Shown: positions 11,976 to 21,536 of the stretch, piece after piece
Layout of the letters: each line of letters opens with the position of its first letter
Numbering within the stretch: position 1 is the first letter of the stretch
NCBI GenBank assembly: GCA_020723765.1
Contig: DYIF01000021.1
Coordinates: 1 to 38,690, forward strand
Length of the DNA: 38,690 nucleotides
Origin: Elusimicrobium minutum
GTDB lineage: Bacteria > Elusimicrobiota > Elusimicrobia > Elusimicrobiales > UBA9959
Direction of reading: 5' to 3'
Notes under the pieces: model-generated
Told to the model about the DNA's origin: nothing
What the model saw: only the letters and a program-made list of their open reading frames with translations
Database searches by the model: none
Position numbers and translations under genes: made by a program

Positions 11976-12439
11976 TGGACCTTTTGGTTAAACTCTACGA
12001 AATATCTTCGCTGGATGAAAATATTTTTTTAAAAGATAAATCCGTAATAATTAAAAGGCCTATAGGGCCCGAGAAACATATTATTGTGGATTGGGTTTTA
12101 AAAAATTTTTCCAAAGGTTGGTCAAGCGAAGTTGATGTTTCTCTTTCTAAAACTCCTCCTACCTGTTTTGTGGCCATAAAGGACGGTTCTATAATAGGTT
12201 TTGCTTGTTACGATTCCACTTCGAAGGGTTTTTTCGGTCCGATAGGCGTTTTGGAATCGGAAAGAAAAACGGGGGTCGGTAAAGCTTTGGTTATAAAAAC
12301 GCTTAAACAAATGTATTTTGACGGTTACGGTTATGCCATAATAGGTTGGGCCGGACCGATAGATTTTTTTAAAAAAACTGTCAAAGCCTTAGAAATTCCC
12401 GATTCCGACGGATCGGTTTATAAAAACATGTTAAAATAA
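11975..12439 (+). CDS. GNAT family N-acetyltransferase
   Basis: The 154-residue size is typical for GNAT. The central strand GSIIGFACYDS and the acetyl-CoA pyrophosphate-binding motif (VLESERKTGVGKALVIKTL, of the R-x-x-G-x-G/A type) around residues 88-106 are visible, followed by the C-terminal strand/helix (YGYAIIGWAGPIDFFKK). This kind of enzyme transfers an acyl group from acyl-CoA to an amine; the substrate cannot be read from sequence. Its start codon overlaps the stop of the Lys-rich exported protein, and ychF follows after 30 bp, so it is co-transcribed. Confidence 0.85.
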   Translation: MDLLVKLYEISSLDENIFLKDKSVIIKRPIGPEKHIIVDWVLKNFSKGWSSEVDVSLSKTPPTCFVAIKDGSIIGFACYDSTSKGFFGPIGVLESERKTGVGKALVIKTLKQMYFDGYGYAIIGWAGPIDFFKKTVKALEIPDSDGSVYKNMLK

Positions 12440-12469
12440 TTCTGGAATAAAATCTTTAAAGGAGTTTTT

Positions 12470-13543
12470 ATGGAAATAGGCATAGTAGGGCTTCCCAATG
12501 TCGGAAAATCGACTCTTTTTAACGCTTTAACCGACGCTGGAGCGCAGAGTTCCAATTATCCTTTTACCACCATAGAGCCTAATGTTGGCGTGGTTTCGGT
12601 TCCTGATAAAAGATTGGACGTTTTATTCGACATATTTAAACCGCCCAAAAAAACTTATTCTTATATAAAATTTGTGGATATCGCCGGTCTGGTTAAAGGG
12701 GCCTCTCAAGGGGAAGGTTTGGGCAATAAGTTTCTCGCAAACATAAGAGAGGTGGACGCCATCGTGCAGGTTGTCAGGTGTTTTAAAGATAGCGATGTGG
12801 TTCATGTTTTGGGCGATGTGGACCCTGTCAGAGACATAGAGGTAATAGAATTGGAACTGATTTTGGCGGATATGGAAAGCGTAAATAAAATGATAGACAA
12901 AAACTCGGGCGCCGCAAGAACGGGCGACAAAGAAGCCAAGCAAAAAATGGAAAAATTGGAGATAATAAAAAAAGCCCTTTCGGACGGAAAACCCGCCAGA
13001 GAAAGCGGGGTTAAAATAGAGGATATGAAGGATTTTAATCTTTTGACTTCCAAACCGGTTCTTTATGTGGCAAATACCAACGAAAATCCGGACGAAGCTT
13101 TGTTAAAAAAACTATACGACTACGCTTTAAAAAAAGGAGTCGAGGTAATAAAAATATCGGCTAAAATAGAGTCCGAAATAGTAAAACTTCAAGAAAACGA
13201 AAGAAAAGAATTTTTAAAAGACATAGGAGAGGAGTACTCCGGACTTGAAAAAATAATACTTGCCGGAACCAGACTTTTGGACCTTATAACGTTTTTCACG
13301 GTCGGCTCCACCGACGAAGTAAGAGCCTGGAGCATAAAAAAAGGAACAAAAGCTCCCCAGGCCGCCGGAAGAATACATTCGGATATAGAAAAAGGATTTA
13401 TAAAAGCCGAGGTTTATTCTTTTCAGGATATAGAGAAATACCGCGACGAAAAAATTCTTAAAGAAAAAGGGCTTGTGAGACTTGAGGGAAAAGATTACGA
13501 AATAAAAGACGGAGATATTTGTTTTTTCAGATTTAATGTTTAA
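12470..13543 (+). CDS. ychF: Ribosome-binding ATPase YchF (Obg-like, OLA1 family)
   Basis: A G-domain begins [14 protein letters not shown] (P-loop), followed by [12 protein letters not shown], the switch region [12 protein letters not shown] and, instead of the GTPase NKxD motif, NTNE. This NxxE variant is why YchF prefers ATP. A coiled-coil insert (residues ~120-170) and the C-terminal TGS domain ([19 protein letters not shown] ... [10 protein letters not shown]) complete the family architecture at 357 residues, close to the E. coli protein. YchF associates with ribosomes and influences translation and stress responses. AAAGGAG precedes the ATG. Its 3' end overlaps the next gene by 8 nt. 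Confidence 0.97.
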   Translation: MEIGIVGLPNVGKSTLFNALTDAGAQSSNYPFTTIEPNVGVVSVPDKRLDVLFDIFKPPKKTYSYIKFVDIAGLVKGASQGEGLGNKFLANIREVDAIVQVVRCFKDSDVVHVLGDVDPVRDIEVIELELILADMESVNKMIDKNSGAARTGDKEAKQKMEKLEIIKKALSDGKPARESGVKIEDMKDFNLLTSKPVLYVANTNENPDEALLKKLYDYALKKGVEVIKISAKIESEIVKLQENERKEFLKDIGEEYSGLEKIILAGTRLLDLITFFTVGSTDEVRAWSIKKGTKAPQAAGRIHSDIEKGFIKAEVYSFQDIEKYRDEKILKEKGLVRLEGKDYEIKDGDICFFRFNV

Positions 13544-14420
13544 ATTTTTCCTATTTATCTCGTTTCTGTTTTTTTTAAACATACCCGTTTTTTCTTCGGA
13601 ATTGGAATTGGAAATAGACCCTTATTATACAAACTTAGGCCTGTATATAGATTTGGGCGGGAATGAAGAAAATTTGGGGAAAAGATCCGAGTTTGAGATT
13701 TATTCGCATCTTTTAAAGAATATATATAAACCTAAAACACTGGTATTGGAAACGAGTTTTAATCCTATGCCTTATTTGGGAACGGTTATCAAAAGAAATT
13801 ATCCAGATACTTACAAAGACGCCTACGTTTCCGATAACTTTAACTGGATAAAGGCTTTAACGGCGGGTTTTGAAGAGCCCTGGGCTTTTTCTTTGTTTTT
13901 GGGCAATGTTGTGGAGTTCGATTCGATAAAAAAAGAGTTTATGGGCAAAAGAAAAGGATATTCAGGCCTTCTTTTCGATTTTGGAGATTATCATATAAGA
14001 GAAAATACTCTTATTTACGATAAATGGTTTTCGGTCGAAATCAAATTAAAAGGCGAGCAGATAATAGAAGAAAGAAGTCTTTTTTGGAGCTATAGAATAG
14101 GGGCAAAGTTCCATTCAAAAAGATATATAACCGACGAGGTTTTTGCGGGAATAAGGCGACAAAGGACGGATTATAAAAGAAACGGATTATGGTACGAAAA
14201 CTGCGGGGCGGAGATAACCGCATCTTTTTCCAAAATGGATTTAAAACCTATAAGATATCTTTTTATGATCGATAAAAAATTTCCTTTCAAAAACAAAAGA
14301 GTCGCTTTTTCTTTGGGCGTAGGTTTTGTCTGGGATTCGTATAGAAAGTATTCCGATTTGAACGAATATGGAAAAAAAGACGATTTTCAGTTTATAATAA
14401 GACCCAATATAGAGTTTTAA
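13536..14420 (+). CDS. Probable outer-membrane beta-barrel protein, unknown family
   Basis: The 294-residue product has a strongly hydrophobic signal peptide ([20 protein letters not shown]) and a mature part rich in alternating amphipathic segments and aromatic residues. It ends in IRPNIEF; a C-terminal Phe is the usual outer-membrane assembly signal in diderms. Segments such as WFSVEIKLKG, FAGIRRQRTDYKR and VAFSLGVGFVWDSY look like barrel strands. I cannot assign a family. The start overlaps the end of ychF by 8 nt, so it is translationally coupled as the last gene of the rightward operon. It converges on phoU with no intergenic base. Confidence 0.65.
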   Translation: MFKFFLFISFLFFLNIPVFSSELELEIDPYYTNLGLYIDLGGNEENLGKRSEFEIYSHLLKNIYKPKTLVLETSFNPMPYLGTVIKRNYPDTYKDAYVSDNFNWIKALTAGFEEPWAFSLFLGNVVEFDSIKKEFMGKRKGYSGLLFDFGDYHIRENTLIYDKWFSVEIKLKGEQIIEERSLFWSYRIGAKFHSKRYITDEVFAGIRRQRTDYKRNGLWYENCGAEITASFSKMDLKPIRYLFMIDKKFPFKNKRVAFSLGVGFVWDSYRKYSDLNEYGKKDDFQFIIRPNIEF

Positions 14421-15077
14421 TTAAAGATTTTCCTTATGATGTTTTACCACTCTGGCTTTGAGTATGTATATTACATCCTCCGATATGTTTACGCAATGGT
14501 CGGCTATTCTTTCCAGATGTCTTACCGCAAGTATCAACGACAAATTTTTTCTTAAATTAACTTTATCCGTATTTCTTAAAATTTCTTCTATTATTCCGTT
14601 TTTAAGCGCGTCTATTTCTTTATCCGAGGTTATCACTTCTTTGGCAAGTTCGTAATTTTCTTCGGTAAGCGATTTTATCGAATTTCTAAGCATATCCTTG
14701 ACTTTAATTCCCATTCCTTCTATCTCCTGAGCTATTTTTCCGTTTTCCCCTCTTGAAATCTCTATCACCCTCCACGCTATATCTACCGCCAGATCGGCTA
14801 TTCTTTCAAGGTCGTTGTTTATTTTTAAAGTGGCCAGAACGAATCTTAAATCTCTGGCCAGGGGGTGATGCCTCATTATTATCTCCGTGCATTTTTCGTC
14901 TATCTGTATTTCAATTTTATCTATCTCGTCGTCTTCTTCTATTATTTTTTTCGATAGATCCGTGTCGGTTGTTTTTAAAGCCAATACCGAATTGTATATC
15001 ATATCTTCCACATAAAGACTCATATTTAAAAGCGCTTCTTTTACTTCTTTTATTTCGTCTTCGAAATATCTGTACAT
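14421..15077 (-). CDS. phoU: Phosphate-transport regulator PhoU
   Basis: The product has 218 residues forming two three-helix bundles with the family's conserved acidic metal-binding motifs (ERIADLAVDIAWRVIE around residue 90 and ERIADHCVNISEDVIYIL near the end). PhoU connects the Pst transporter to the PhoR kinase and prevents PhoB activation when phosphate is sufficient. GGAGAG precedes the ATG. It is the last gene of pstC-pstA-pstB-phoU, 9 bp after pstB. Confidence 0.95.
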   Translation of the reverse strand: MYRYFEDEIKEVKEALLNMSLYVEDMIYNSVLALKTTDTDLSKKIIEEDDEIDKIEIQIDEKCTEIIMRHHPLARDLRFVLATLKINNDLERIADLAVDIAWRVIEISRGENGKIAQEIEGMGIKVKDMLRNSIKSLTEENYELAKEVITSDKEIDALKNGIIEEILRNTDKVNLRKNLSLILAVRHLERIADHCVNISEDVIYILKARVVKHHKENL

Positions 15078-15086
15078 AAACTCTCC

Positions 15087-15884
15087 TTAACCGAACCTGC
15101 CGGTAATATAATCTTCGGTTCTTTTATCTTTAGGGTTTTCGAAAATATTTTTAGTAAGCCCGTATTCTATCATCTCTCCCATCAAAAAAAACGCGGTATA
15201 ATCGCTGATTCTTGCGGCCTGTTGCATATTATGGGTTACTATTACTATCGTATAATCTTTTTTTAAATCCATTATCAACTCTTCTATTTTGGCTGTGGAT
15301 ATGGGGTCCAAACTCGCGCAGGGTTCGTCGAATAGGATTATTTCCGGGCGGACCGCTATGCATCTTGCTATGCATAACCTTTGTTGTTGTCCTCCCGAAA
15401 GTCCGTAAGCGTTTTCTTTTAATCTGTATTTTACTTCTTCCCATAAAGCCGATTTTTTTAAAGAATCTATAACCCTTGTTTCTATTTGAAAATTATCCTT
15501 CCATCCGTTTACTTTAAGCCCGTAGGCGATATTTTCCATTATCGTTTTTGGAAAAGGGTTAGGTTTTTGAAAAACCATTCCAACTCTTCTTCTTAAATCT
15601 ATAAGGTCGGTATCTTTTTCCAGAATATTTTTTCCGTCTATTATTATCTCCCCCTCGCTTTTGCTTTCCAGAACAAATTCGTCCATTCTGTTAAATAATC
15701 TTATAAAAGTCGATTTTCCGCAGCCGCTCGGCCCTATTATCGCGGTTACTTTTTTCTCATAAATATCCATCGATATGTTTTTTAGCGTCTGTTTAGGACC
15801 GTAGTAAAAGTTTAAATCTTTTACTTTTATTTTTGTCTTTTCTTCTGTTTTGTTTAATTCTTCTTTAATGTTTAAAGTTAACAT
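15087..15884 (-). CDS. pstB: Phosphate ABC transporter ATP-binding protein PstB
   Basis: PstB powers PstSCAB phosphate uptake. Walker A GPSGCGKS (51-58), the signature [14 protein letters not shown], Walker [14 protein letters not shown] and the following [17 protein letters not shown] are all intact. FNRMDE after the P-loop is typical of PstB within the ABC family. Length 265 is normal with a slightly long N-terminus. The start overlaps the end of pstA by 20 nt with AAAGGAGAAGG upstream, so it is translated within the operon. Confidence 0.97.
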   Translation of the reverse strand: MLTLNIKEELNKTEEKTKIKVKDLNFYYGPKQTLKNISMDIYEKKVTAIIGPSGCGKSTFIRLFNRMDEFVLESKSEGEIIIDGKNILEKDTDLIDLRRRVGMVFQKPNPFPKTIMENIAYGLKVNGWKDNFQIETRVIDSLKKSALWEEVKYRLKENAYGLSGGQQQRLCIARCIAVRPEIILFDEPCASLDPISTAKIEELIMDLKKDYTIVIVTHNMQQAARISDYTAFFLMGEMIEYGLTKNIFENPKDKRTEDYITGRFG

Positions 15885-16710
15885 ACCTTCTCCTTTTTTC
15901 TCTCAAGAAAACCGCCAAGGATATTAAAAACAAAACGGTAATTATCAGAACCAGAGCGCTTCCGTAGGCTATTGCAACCTGTTTTTCCGGATGAGTCCCT
16001 TCGGTCATAAGAGCGTATATGTGATAAGGGAGAGCCATCACCGGGGAAAACAAAGAGTCGGGCAGATTTTTTTGAAAAAAAACCGCGGCCGTAAAAAGTA
16101 TCGGAGCGGTTTCTCCGGCGGCTCTACCGGTACTTAAAATAATCGCGGTCATAATGGATGAAAAAGCCGCAGGCAAAACGGTATGCCTTATTGTATATAA
16201 CTTGGTGGCTCCAAGGGCCATAGAAGCTTCTCTTAAAGAATAAGGAACCGCGGATAGAGCTTCTATCGTCGCGGATATAAATATCGGAAGAATCACTATC
16301 GAAAGAGTAAAAGCTCCGGAAAGAAGAGAAACGCCGAAACCGAAGAATTTAACAAAAACGGAAAAACCGAATAAACCGAATACCACCGAGGGAACTCCGG
16401 CCAGCGTATTTATGCTTATTTTAATTATGTTTATCAAATGCTTGTTTTTAACGTATTCGTTTAAGTATATGGCCGTAATTACTCCCGGCGGAAGAGCAAA
16501 TATTATGCTTAAAGACGTGAGCAAAAAAGTTCCGACAAGAGCCGGAAAAATGCCCCCCTCGGTCATGGAGTTATAAGGCATTGTAAAAAGAAATTTTAAA
16601 CTTATAATTTTGTATCCTTTTATAAATATAAATCCGACTATAAGTATTACCAGTAGAATATTCAGAAAAAAAATCGATTTTATGGCATGGTTAAATAAAA
16701 CTTTTTTCAT
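15865..16710 (-). CDS. pstA: Phosphate ABC transporter permease PstA
   Basis: A membrane protein of 281 residues with about six transmembrane segments and the ABC-permease EAA loop ([25 protein letters not shown]) that contacts Pst[20 protein letters not shown] and [18 protein letters not shown] are PstA-specific. It forms the channel with PstC. Start and stop overlaps (4 nt with pstC, 20 nt with pstB) show tight coupling. Confidence 0.96.
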   Translation of the reverse strand: MKKVLFNHAIKSIFFLNILLVILIVGFIFIKGYKIISLKFLFTMPYNSMTEGGIFPALVGTFLLTSLSIIFALPPGVITAIYLNEYVKNKHLINIIKISINTLAGVPSVVFGLFGFSVFVKFFGFGVSLLSGAFTLSIVILPIFISATIEALSAVPYSLREASMALGATKLYTIRHTVLPAAFSSIMTAIILSTGRAAGETAPILFTAAVFFQKNLPDSLFSPVMALPYHIYALMTEGTHPEKQVAIAYGSALVLIITVLFLISLAVFLREKRRRYVNFKH

Positions 16711-17600
16711 CTGCCTTTTCCTAACTTTAAAGAATATTTTGACGATATGTACTGCGCAAGTACGCTTAAAATTACCGTTATTACAAAAAGAATCAATCCT
16801 AAAGTGAAAAGCGAACTGTAGTGAAGACTTCCCACAACAGTTTCCCCCATTTCGCTGGCTATGGCCGATGTTATCGGCCTTGCGGGATCGGTTAAAGACT
16901 CGGGAATTACCGCAGAGCCTCCGCTTAGCATTAAGACCACCATGGTTTCTCCTATTATCCTTCCGGCTCCCAAAATTATGGCCGTGAATATTCCGGAAGA
17001 GGCCGCCGGAATTATTATTCTTATTATGGTGGTGTGTTTTTCAGCTCCAAGGGCGTAGGAAGCTTCTCTTAAACTCGAAGGCACCATATTAAGAGCGTCT
17101 TCGCATAAACTGGTTATTATCGGTACCGCCATTATACCTAAGACTATCGAAGATGTGAGAATACAGTATCCGGTAGGAAGGTCGAACAATTTTTGTATTA
17201 TTGGAACGAGAAAAACTATTCCCCAGAAACCGAATACCACGGAAGGAACCGCGGATATTATTTCTATAAAACTTTTTAAAAATAATTTTGCCTTCGGTTT
17301 TGCGAATTCGCTTATATAAACCGCGCTTAAAGTTCCTATGGGAATCGATATTAAAAGCGATAAAAAGGTTACGTATAAAGATGCTGTTATTAAAGGAAGC
17401 ATGCCGAAAGCCGGATTTTCCTCATCGGTGGGATACCATTCCGAAGATGTTATCATTTTTATCAAACCTATTTCTTTAATCGAATGAAAACTTTCTTTCG
17501 CCAGAGTCAGGAATATTAAAAACAGGGCGAGCAAAGAAAAAAAGGAAACCGCCGAGAATAGTAATTCGATTTTGTAATTCTCGGTGGTTTTTATTTTCAT
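16707..17600 (-). CDS. pstC: Phosphate ABC transporter permease PstC
   Basis: A 297-residue inner-membrane permease with six predicted helices. PstC hallmarks are EWYPTDEENPAFGMLPLITASL, PSVVFGFWGIVFLVPIIQ, the EAA loop (SLREASYALGAEKHTTIIRIIIPAA) and AGRIIGETMVVLMLSGGSA. It pairs with PstA. There is no Shine-Dalgarno; instead TAAAAT stands exactly 6 nt before the ATG and three 11-bp-phased PHO repeats stand upstream. It therefore has its own predicted leaderless, PhoB-driven promoter, separate from porin-pstS. Confidence 0.96.
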   Translation of the reverse strand: MKIKTTENYKIELLFSAVSFFSLLALFLIFLTLAKESFHSIKEIGLIKMITSSEWYPTDEENPAFGMLPLITASLYVTFLSLLISIPIGTLSAVYISEFAKPKAKLFLKSFIEIISAVPSVVFGFWGIVFLVPIIQKLFDLPTGYCILTSSIVLGIMAVPIITSLCEDALNMVPSSLREASYALGAEKHTTIIRIIIPAASSGIFTAIILGAGRIIGETMVVLMLSGGSAVIPESLTDPARPITSAIASEMGETVVGSLHYSSLFTLGLILFVITVILSVLAQYISSKYSLKLGKGR

Positions 17601-17606
17601 AAAAAT

Positions 17607-17649
17607 ATTTTATTTTTTCAATGTAAATTTTAAGTAAAGCGGAAGTAAA
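17607..17649 (-). promoter_or_regulatory. PHO-box promoter of pstC-pstA-pstB-phoU
   Basis: Read on the minus strand: TTTACT (17649-17644), 5 nt, TTTACT (17638-17633), 5 nt, TTTACA (17627-17622), 9 nt, then TAAAAT (17612-17607), 6 nt, ATG. The 11-bp direct-repeat period is what OmpR/PhoB-type regulators bind, and the distance to the -10 box is like that of E. coli Pho promoters. Confidence 0.7.
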
Positions 17650-17667
17650 AACGAGTTAAATATTGGG

Positions 17668-17689
17668 AGAGGGGGCGTAAGCCCCCTCT
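17668..17689 (-). terminator. GC-rich hairpin after pstS (attenuator or mRNA 3'-end stabiliser)
   Basis: AGAGGGGGC, the loop GTAA, then GCCCCCTCT form a 9-bp stem, far more GC-rich than its surroundings. It begins 15 bp after the pstS stop codon. No T-run follows on the minus strand, so it is a poor intrinsic terminator. It could stabilise the abundant porin-pstS message, as hairpins after binding-protein genes often do. Confidence 0.6.
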
Positions 17690-17704
17690 TTGCGAATTGT
17701 TTGA

Positions 17705-18508
17705 TTACTTAAGCGGTATAAAACCCGTTTCTTCGACTATCGCCTGACCTTCCTGGCCTTTAATAAAATCTATGAATTTTAAAACATCCGGATTTGCGTT
17801 TTTTAAACTATACATATATAAAGGCCTTGCGAGTTTGTATTTATTTTTTAGAATATTATCTTTTGTGGATTCTATACCTTCGTATTTAAGAGCCTTAACC
17901 TTGTCGTTAACATAACCGTGTCCTATATATCCTATGGCACCCTCTGTATTTGCTACAAAGTTTAAAACCCCCTGGTTGGAAGCCTGCATTATGGCGTCCG
18001 CTCTTGTTCTTTTTTTATCGAGCACATATTCGGTAAAAAATTCAAACGTTCCGCTTGAGCTGTCTCTGGATACCGCGATTATTTTTTTATCCGCTCCACC
18101 CAATTCTTTCCAGTTTTTTGTTTTCCCGGTAAATATTTTTTGAAGAGTTTCTTTGTTTATGTCGTTTATCTGGTTAGAAGGATGGACTATTATAACTATT
18201 CCGTCCATGGCTATTATATGAGCTTTTAACTCTCTATTTTTTTTAGCCGCATTATTTAACTCTTTTTCTTTTACGGCTCTCGAGGCGTTTGCTATATCGC
18301 ATAAACCTTCTATCAAGGACGATATGCCTATTCCGCTTCCGCCGCCTTTTACCGTGATATTTGAAGAAGGATACTTCTTCATATACACTTCCGCCGCTTT
18401 CTGGGCTATGGGAAGAACCGTTGTGGAACCCTCAAGCGTTATTTTCTGGGCGCTTAAAGGTAAGCTTAATAATCCGATAACGGATATTATCTGTATGGTT
18501 TTTTTCAT
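17705..18508 (-). CDS. pstS: Periplasmic phosphate-binding protein PstS
   Basis: The 267-residue product has a signal peptide (KKTIQIISVIGLLSLPLSA) without a lipobox cysteine, so it is a soluble periplasmic protein, as in diderms. Mature residues begin KITLEGSTTVLPIAQ. Phosphate-binding loops are visible: GSTTV, GGGSGIG and SRDSSSGTFEFF. It delivers phosphate to PstC/PstA. GGAGGAAAA precedes the ATG; it lies 9 bp after the porin gene. A strong hairpin and a second PHO promoter separate it from pstC. Confidence 0.96.
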   Translation of the reverse strand: MKKTIQIISVIGLLSLPLSAQKITLEGSTTVLPIAQKAAEVYMKKYPSSNITVKGGGSGIGISSLIEGLCDIANASRAVKEKELNNAAKKNRELKAHIIAMDGIVIIVHPSNQINDINKETLQKIFTGKTKNWKELGGADKKIIAVSRDSSSGTFEFFTEYVLDKKRTRADAIMQASNQGVLNFVANTEGAIGYIGHGYVNDKVKALKYEGIESTKDNILKNKYKLARPLYMYSLKNANPDVLKFIDFIKGQEGQAIVEETGFIPLK

Positions 18509-18517
18509 TTTTCCTCC

Positions 18518-19771
18518 TTAAAATTTCATATTAAGATCTATTTGTAATAACTCTTCTCCTTTTTTTATACTTTTGATAGGTTCTGAGTTGTAGTAATCAA
18601 ATGTTATGTTAAAATCTCGCCCTAAACCATAACATAAAATTATCTCGTTTCCTTTTACCCCAGTAGAACCTCCAAAAAAATCACTATCAGGATATGTATC
18701 TAAAAATGCATTATTTTCAAGCCATCTTCTTGAATATGATATATTAAACTCTCCCGTGTTTGATACTTTTTCATGCCCGATCCTGACTCCCAATAACCAG
18801 GCTTTGTTTAGCTTGTCTTCTGATATGGCCGTATTTCTCGCCAATGTGGAAAACAGAGTTATATTTCTTATCTCGTTAATATAGAAGCTTAAAGGACTTT
18901 CAAAGTTTTTAGACACCTCCCAGTCCCATGCTAAAGTTTCATATTTATATAAATATTTCGAACCTATGACCGTGTTGGATTTTATGTAGTTAGTTGAAGG
19001 TCTGTCTGTTAATTCGGAGTTTCCTTTTACGTTATAAAAACCGTAGTATGAGAAAGCTGTTTTTAAATTAAAGGTGTTTTCATCGTTTCTATACGTAAAA
19101 ATCTCCGAGGCATAGAGCATACTTTGGTCTTTTGAGGAAGAGTTTTCTTTTAACACAAACATTCCGGCATTAGAGTTAAATTTTGAGTTTGTAAAAATTG
19201 GATATTCAATCTTAAAAACTCCGCCTTCCTCATTTATATCCGTATCCCATAACATATCCGAGGCTGCATAAAAAGGGTTTTTTATTTTGCCGGCTGTAAA
19301 AGAAAAAATTTCGTTTAGGTTCCAATCCATATAAGAGTAATCTAAATATATGTTTTTCTTTGCAAAATTATCGGTTAGAGTTTGGTTTGTGCTTCTTGAG
19401 TCTGTCTTTTCTCCGCTTGCTATCTGAGTGTAGACAAAAAGATTTTCGTTTACTTTAGCGTTAATATATATTCTTGTTCTTAAACGAAATCTCTGGCGAT
19501 TATATGAGAGATTAAGGTTATTTTCGTTTTGATATCTGAGCCTGAGATCCCCGCCAAACATAATATTCTGTAACCATAATGGAAGAGTTCTGTGTTGGGA
19601 CCTTGATATTTCTTTTTTGACTTCTTCCTCTGTTTCATATCTTATCTCCTGGGCTTCTGCGCCCGATAAAACATTTTTTTCGACAAGTCTGTCTAGCAGT
19701 ATATCTATTTCTCCTGCTTTTAATGATACTGCTGTAATTATAAAAAACATGGTTAAAAGCTTAATTTTCAT
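18518..19771 (-). CDS. Putative outer-membrane porin (Porin_5-like) in the phosphate operon
   Basis: The 417-residue product has a signal peptide (KIKLLTMFFIITAVSLKA) and a short helical N-terminal segment (DRLVEKNVLSGAEAQEI), typical of putative porins with a periplasmic coiled region. A barrel with many YxYxD-like strands follows (FGGDLRLRYQNENN, RFRLRTRIYINAKVNENL, TAGKIKNPF), ending LLQIDLNMKF. As the first gene before pstS under a PHO promoter it probably lets phosphate or phosphate esters cross the outer membrane. The selectivity is inference. Codon and dinucleotide use is CpG-poor compared with pstS, suggesting a different history. Confidence 0.78.
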   Translation of the reverse strand: MKIKLLTMFFIITAVSLKAGEIDILLDRLVEKNVLSGAEAQEIRYETEEEVKKEISRSQHRTLPLWLQNIMFGGDLRLRYQNENNLNLSYNRQRFRLRTRIYINAKVNENLFVYTQIASGEKTDSRSTNQTLTDNFAKKNIYLDYSYMDWNLNEIFSFTAGKIKNPFYAASDMLWDTDINEEGGVFKIEYPIFTNSKFNSNAGMFVLKENSSSKDQSMLYASEIFTYRNDENTFNLKTAFSYYGFYNVKGNSELTDRPSTNYIKSNTVIGSKYLYKYETLAWDWEVSKNFESPLSFYINEIRNITLFSTLARNTAISEDKLNKAWLLGVRIGHEKVSNTGEFNISYSRRWLENNAFLDTYPDSDFFGGSTGVKGNEIILCYGLGRDFNITFDYYNSEPIKSIKKGEELLQIDLNMKF

Positions 19772-19781
19772 ATCTAAAAAA

Positions 19782-19835
19782 ATTTTATCTATTGAGTTTT
19801 AATTCAATATAAAATTTAGGTAAAGAATATGTAAA
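19782..19835 (-). promoter_or_regulatory. PHO-box promoter of porin-pstS
   Basis: On the minus strand: TTTACA (19835-19830), N5, TTTACC (19824-19819), N5, TTTATA (19813-19808), N5, a degenerate TTAAAA (19802-19797), 9 nt, then TAAAAT (19787-19782). The ATG follows 10 nt after the -10 box, so any leader is only a few nucleotides. The distal repeat abuts the phoR stop codon. Confidence 0.65.
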
Positions 19836-21536
19836 TTATTGGGGAAGTATAAGGTGAAAACTATTGGTTTTTGAGTCGGATTGAGCATATATTTTTATTC
19901 CCAATTTTTCCGCTGCATGTTTTGCTATGGACAGCCCCAATCCCGTTCCGCCTATGTTTCTCGAATGGGATTTGTCTATCGTAAAAAACCTTTCAAAAAT
20001 TCTATTTAGATATTCTTTCGGTATTATTATTCCGGAATTTTCAAACGACAATTTAGAATATTCTTTATTATAAATTATGTTTACAAATCCGTTTTCCCTG
20101 TTGTATTTTATGGCGTTGTCGATGAGATTTATGATTATTTTTTTAAAAAGCTCTTCATCCGTGAGTATTTTTAAATCGTTAGGTATTTGCATATTCAATG
20201 AAATATTTTTTTCTTTGATTTTTGGTTCGAATTGGTTTATTATATCGGATACAAAATCGTTAAGATTTATTTCTTTTAATATTATCGGCGGGTCTGTTTC
20301 TATGTAATTTAGCGATATTATGTCTTTTATTATGTTTTCCATTCTTTGGATGTTTTTTTCGGTCGCCGACAAAAAATATTCTTTGTCTTTTTCTGATATG
20401 TTGGGATTTTTAACGGTTTCTATGTTAGTTTTGATTACGGTGAGCGGCGTTTTTATCTCGTGAGAAAAATTGGCGATAAAATCCTTTTTCATATCGTCCA
20501 ATTTTTTTTGTTTGTCTATATTGTAAAGAACCGAAATTATGATTTCTTTTTTTGTTTTTATGTATAAACAAGAAAGAAGGTAATATATTCCTTCTATAGA
20601 CAATTCTTTCTCAACGTTCTTTTTTTCGTTTTTAGATTTTTTAACCGTATCCGAAAAAACTATGTTCATAGATATTTCGGTTAAGCTTTTGTTTGAAATA
20701 TTTTTCGCGTCCTGATTAAATATTTTCAAGAAATGAGAGTTTGCGTAAGCCAATTTAAGGTCCGAATCGAAAATAGCTATGGCCTCTTTCATATTGTCGA
20801 ACAACATTGAAAAAAGTTTGTTGTAATTTTCCATTTCGTATATGTTTTTTTTGATTTCTTCGGCCATTTTGTTTAGAGTTTGAGCCAATTTTTTAACTTC
20901 TCCGTCGGATTTTATCGGTATTCTGTAATCGAAATCCCCTTTGGAAAATTGTTTCGATGCGAATATTATCTCCTCAAGAGGTTCGAATATTAATTTAATT
21001 ATTCTCATCCCGATAAATCCCATCAATAAAAAAAGAACTCCCAGATATATTAATACTTTTTTTTGGGTCTCTTTTACGGTTTTATCGAAGCTTTCGTAAG
21101 GGGCTGATAACCTTATTATCAGTTTTTTTTCGGGTAAATGCCTTGCGTAATAAATAAGTTTTTTGCGAACTGTGGCAGATAATCTTATATCGTACCCTTC
21201 TCCTTCTTTTAAAGCTTTTAAAATCTCCGGCCTTTTTAAATGAGATTCCAGATTTTTTGTCTCTTCTTCTTTTAATTCGGAATCGAATATGACCCGCCCT
21301 TTTTCGTCTATTAGATTCAATCTTATATTGCTTTCTTTAAACGATCTGGTTTCGGATTTTAGTTTATCTTTTTCTATCGTTTTTAATATCGCCGCGGTAT
21401 CTTTAAGGTTATCTATTTGTTTTTTTATACTTTCTTTTTTAAATATAAAATTTACAAATAACGCGGATAATAAAAACAAAACCGTAAGTGAAATAAAATA
21501 TGCAAAAATTATTTTGTTTTTAAATATCTTAAACAT
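19836..21536 (-). CDS. phoR: Phosphate-regulon sensor histidine kinase PhoR
   Basis: The 566 residues comprise TM1 (about 8-31), a periplasmic sensor region of ~130 residues, TM2 (161-178), HAMP (EPLEEIIFASKQFSKGDFDYRIPI), a PAS domain (~245-335) and HisKA with phospho-acceptor His359 (NFSHEIKTPLTVI). The ATPase domain follows with NLIDNAIKYN and GTGLGLSIAKHAAEKLG. Unlike E. coli PhoR it has a sizeable extracytoplasmic domain, as in Gram-positive PhoR. It is coupled to phoB by a one-base stop/start overlap. The phosphate assignment rests on the neighbours and PHO boxes; the HK class alone would be generic. Confidence 0.88.
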   Translation of the reverse strand: MFKIFKNKIIFAYFISLTVLFLLSALFVNFIFKKESIKKQIDNLKDTAAILKTIEKDKLKSETRSFKESNIRLNLIDEKGRVIFDSELKEEETKNLESHLKRPEILKALKEGEGYDIRLSATVRKKLIYYARHLPEKKLIIRLSAPYESFDKTVKETQKKVLIYLGVLFLLMGFIGMRIIKLIFEPLEEIIFASKQFSKGDFDYRIPIKSDGEVKKLAQTLNKMAEEIKKNIYEMENYNKLFSMLFDNMKEAIAIFDSDLKLAYANSHFLKIFNQDAKNISNKSLTEISMNIVFSDTVKKSKNEKKNVEKELSIEGIYYLLSCLYIKTKKEIIISVLYNIDKQKKLDDMKKDFIANFSHEIKTPLTVIKTNIETVKNPNISEKDKEYFLSATEKNIQRMENIIKDIISLNYIETDPPIILKEINLNDFVSDIINQFEPKIKEKNISLNMQIPNDLKILTDEELFKKIIINLIDNAIKYNRENGFVNIIYNKEYSKLSFENSGIIIPKEYLNRIFERFFTIDKSHSRNIGGTGLGLSIAKHAAEKLGIKIYAQSDSKTNSFHLILPQ

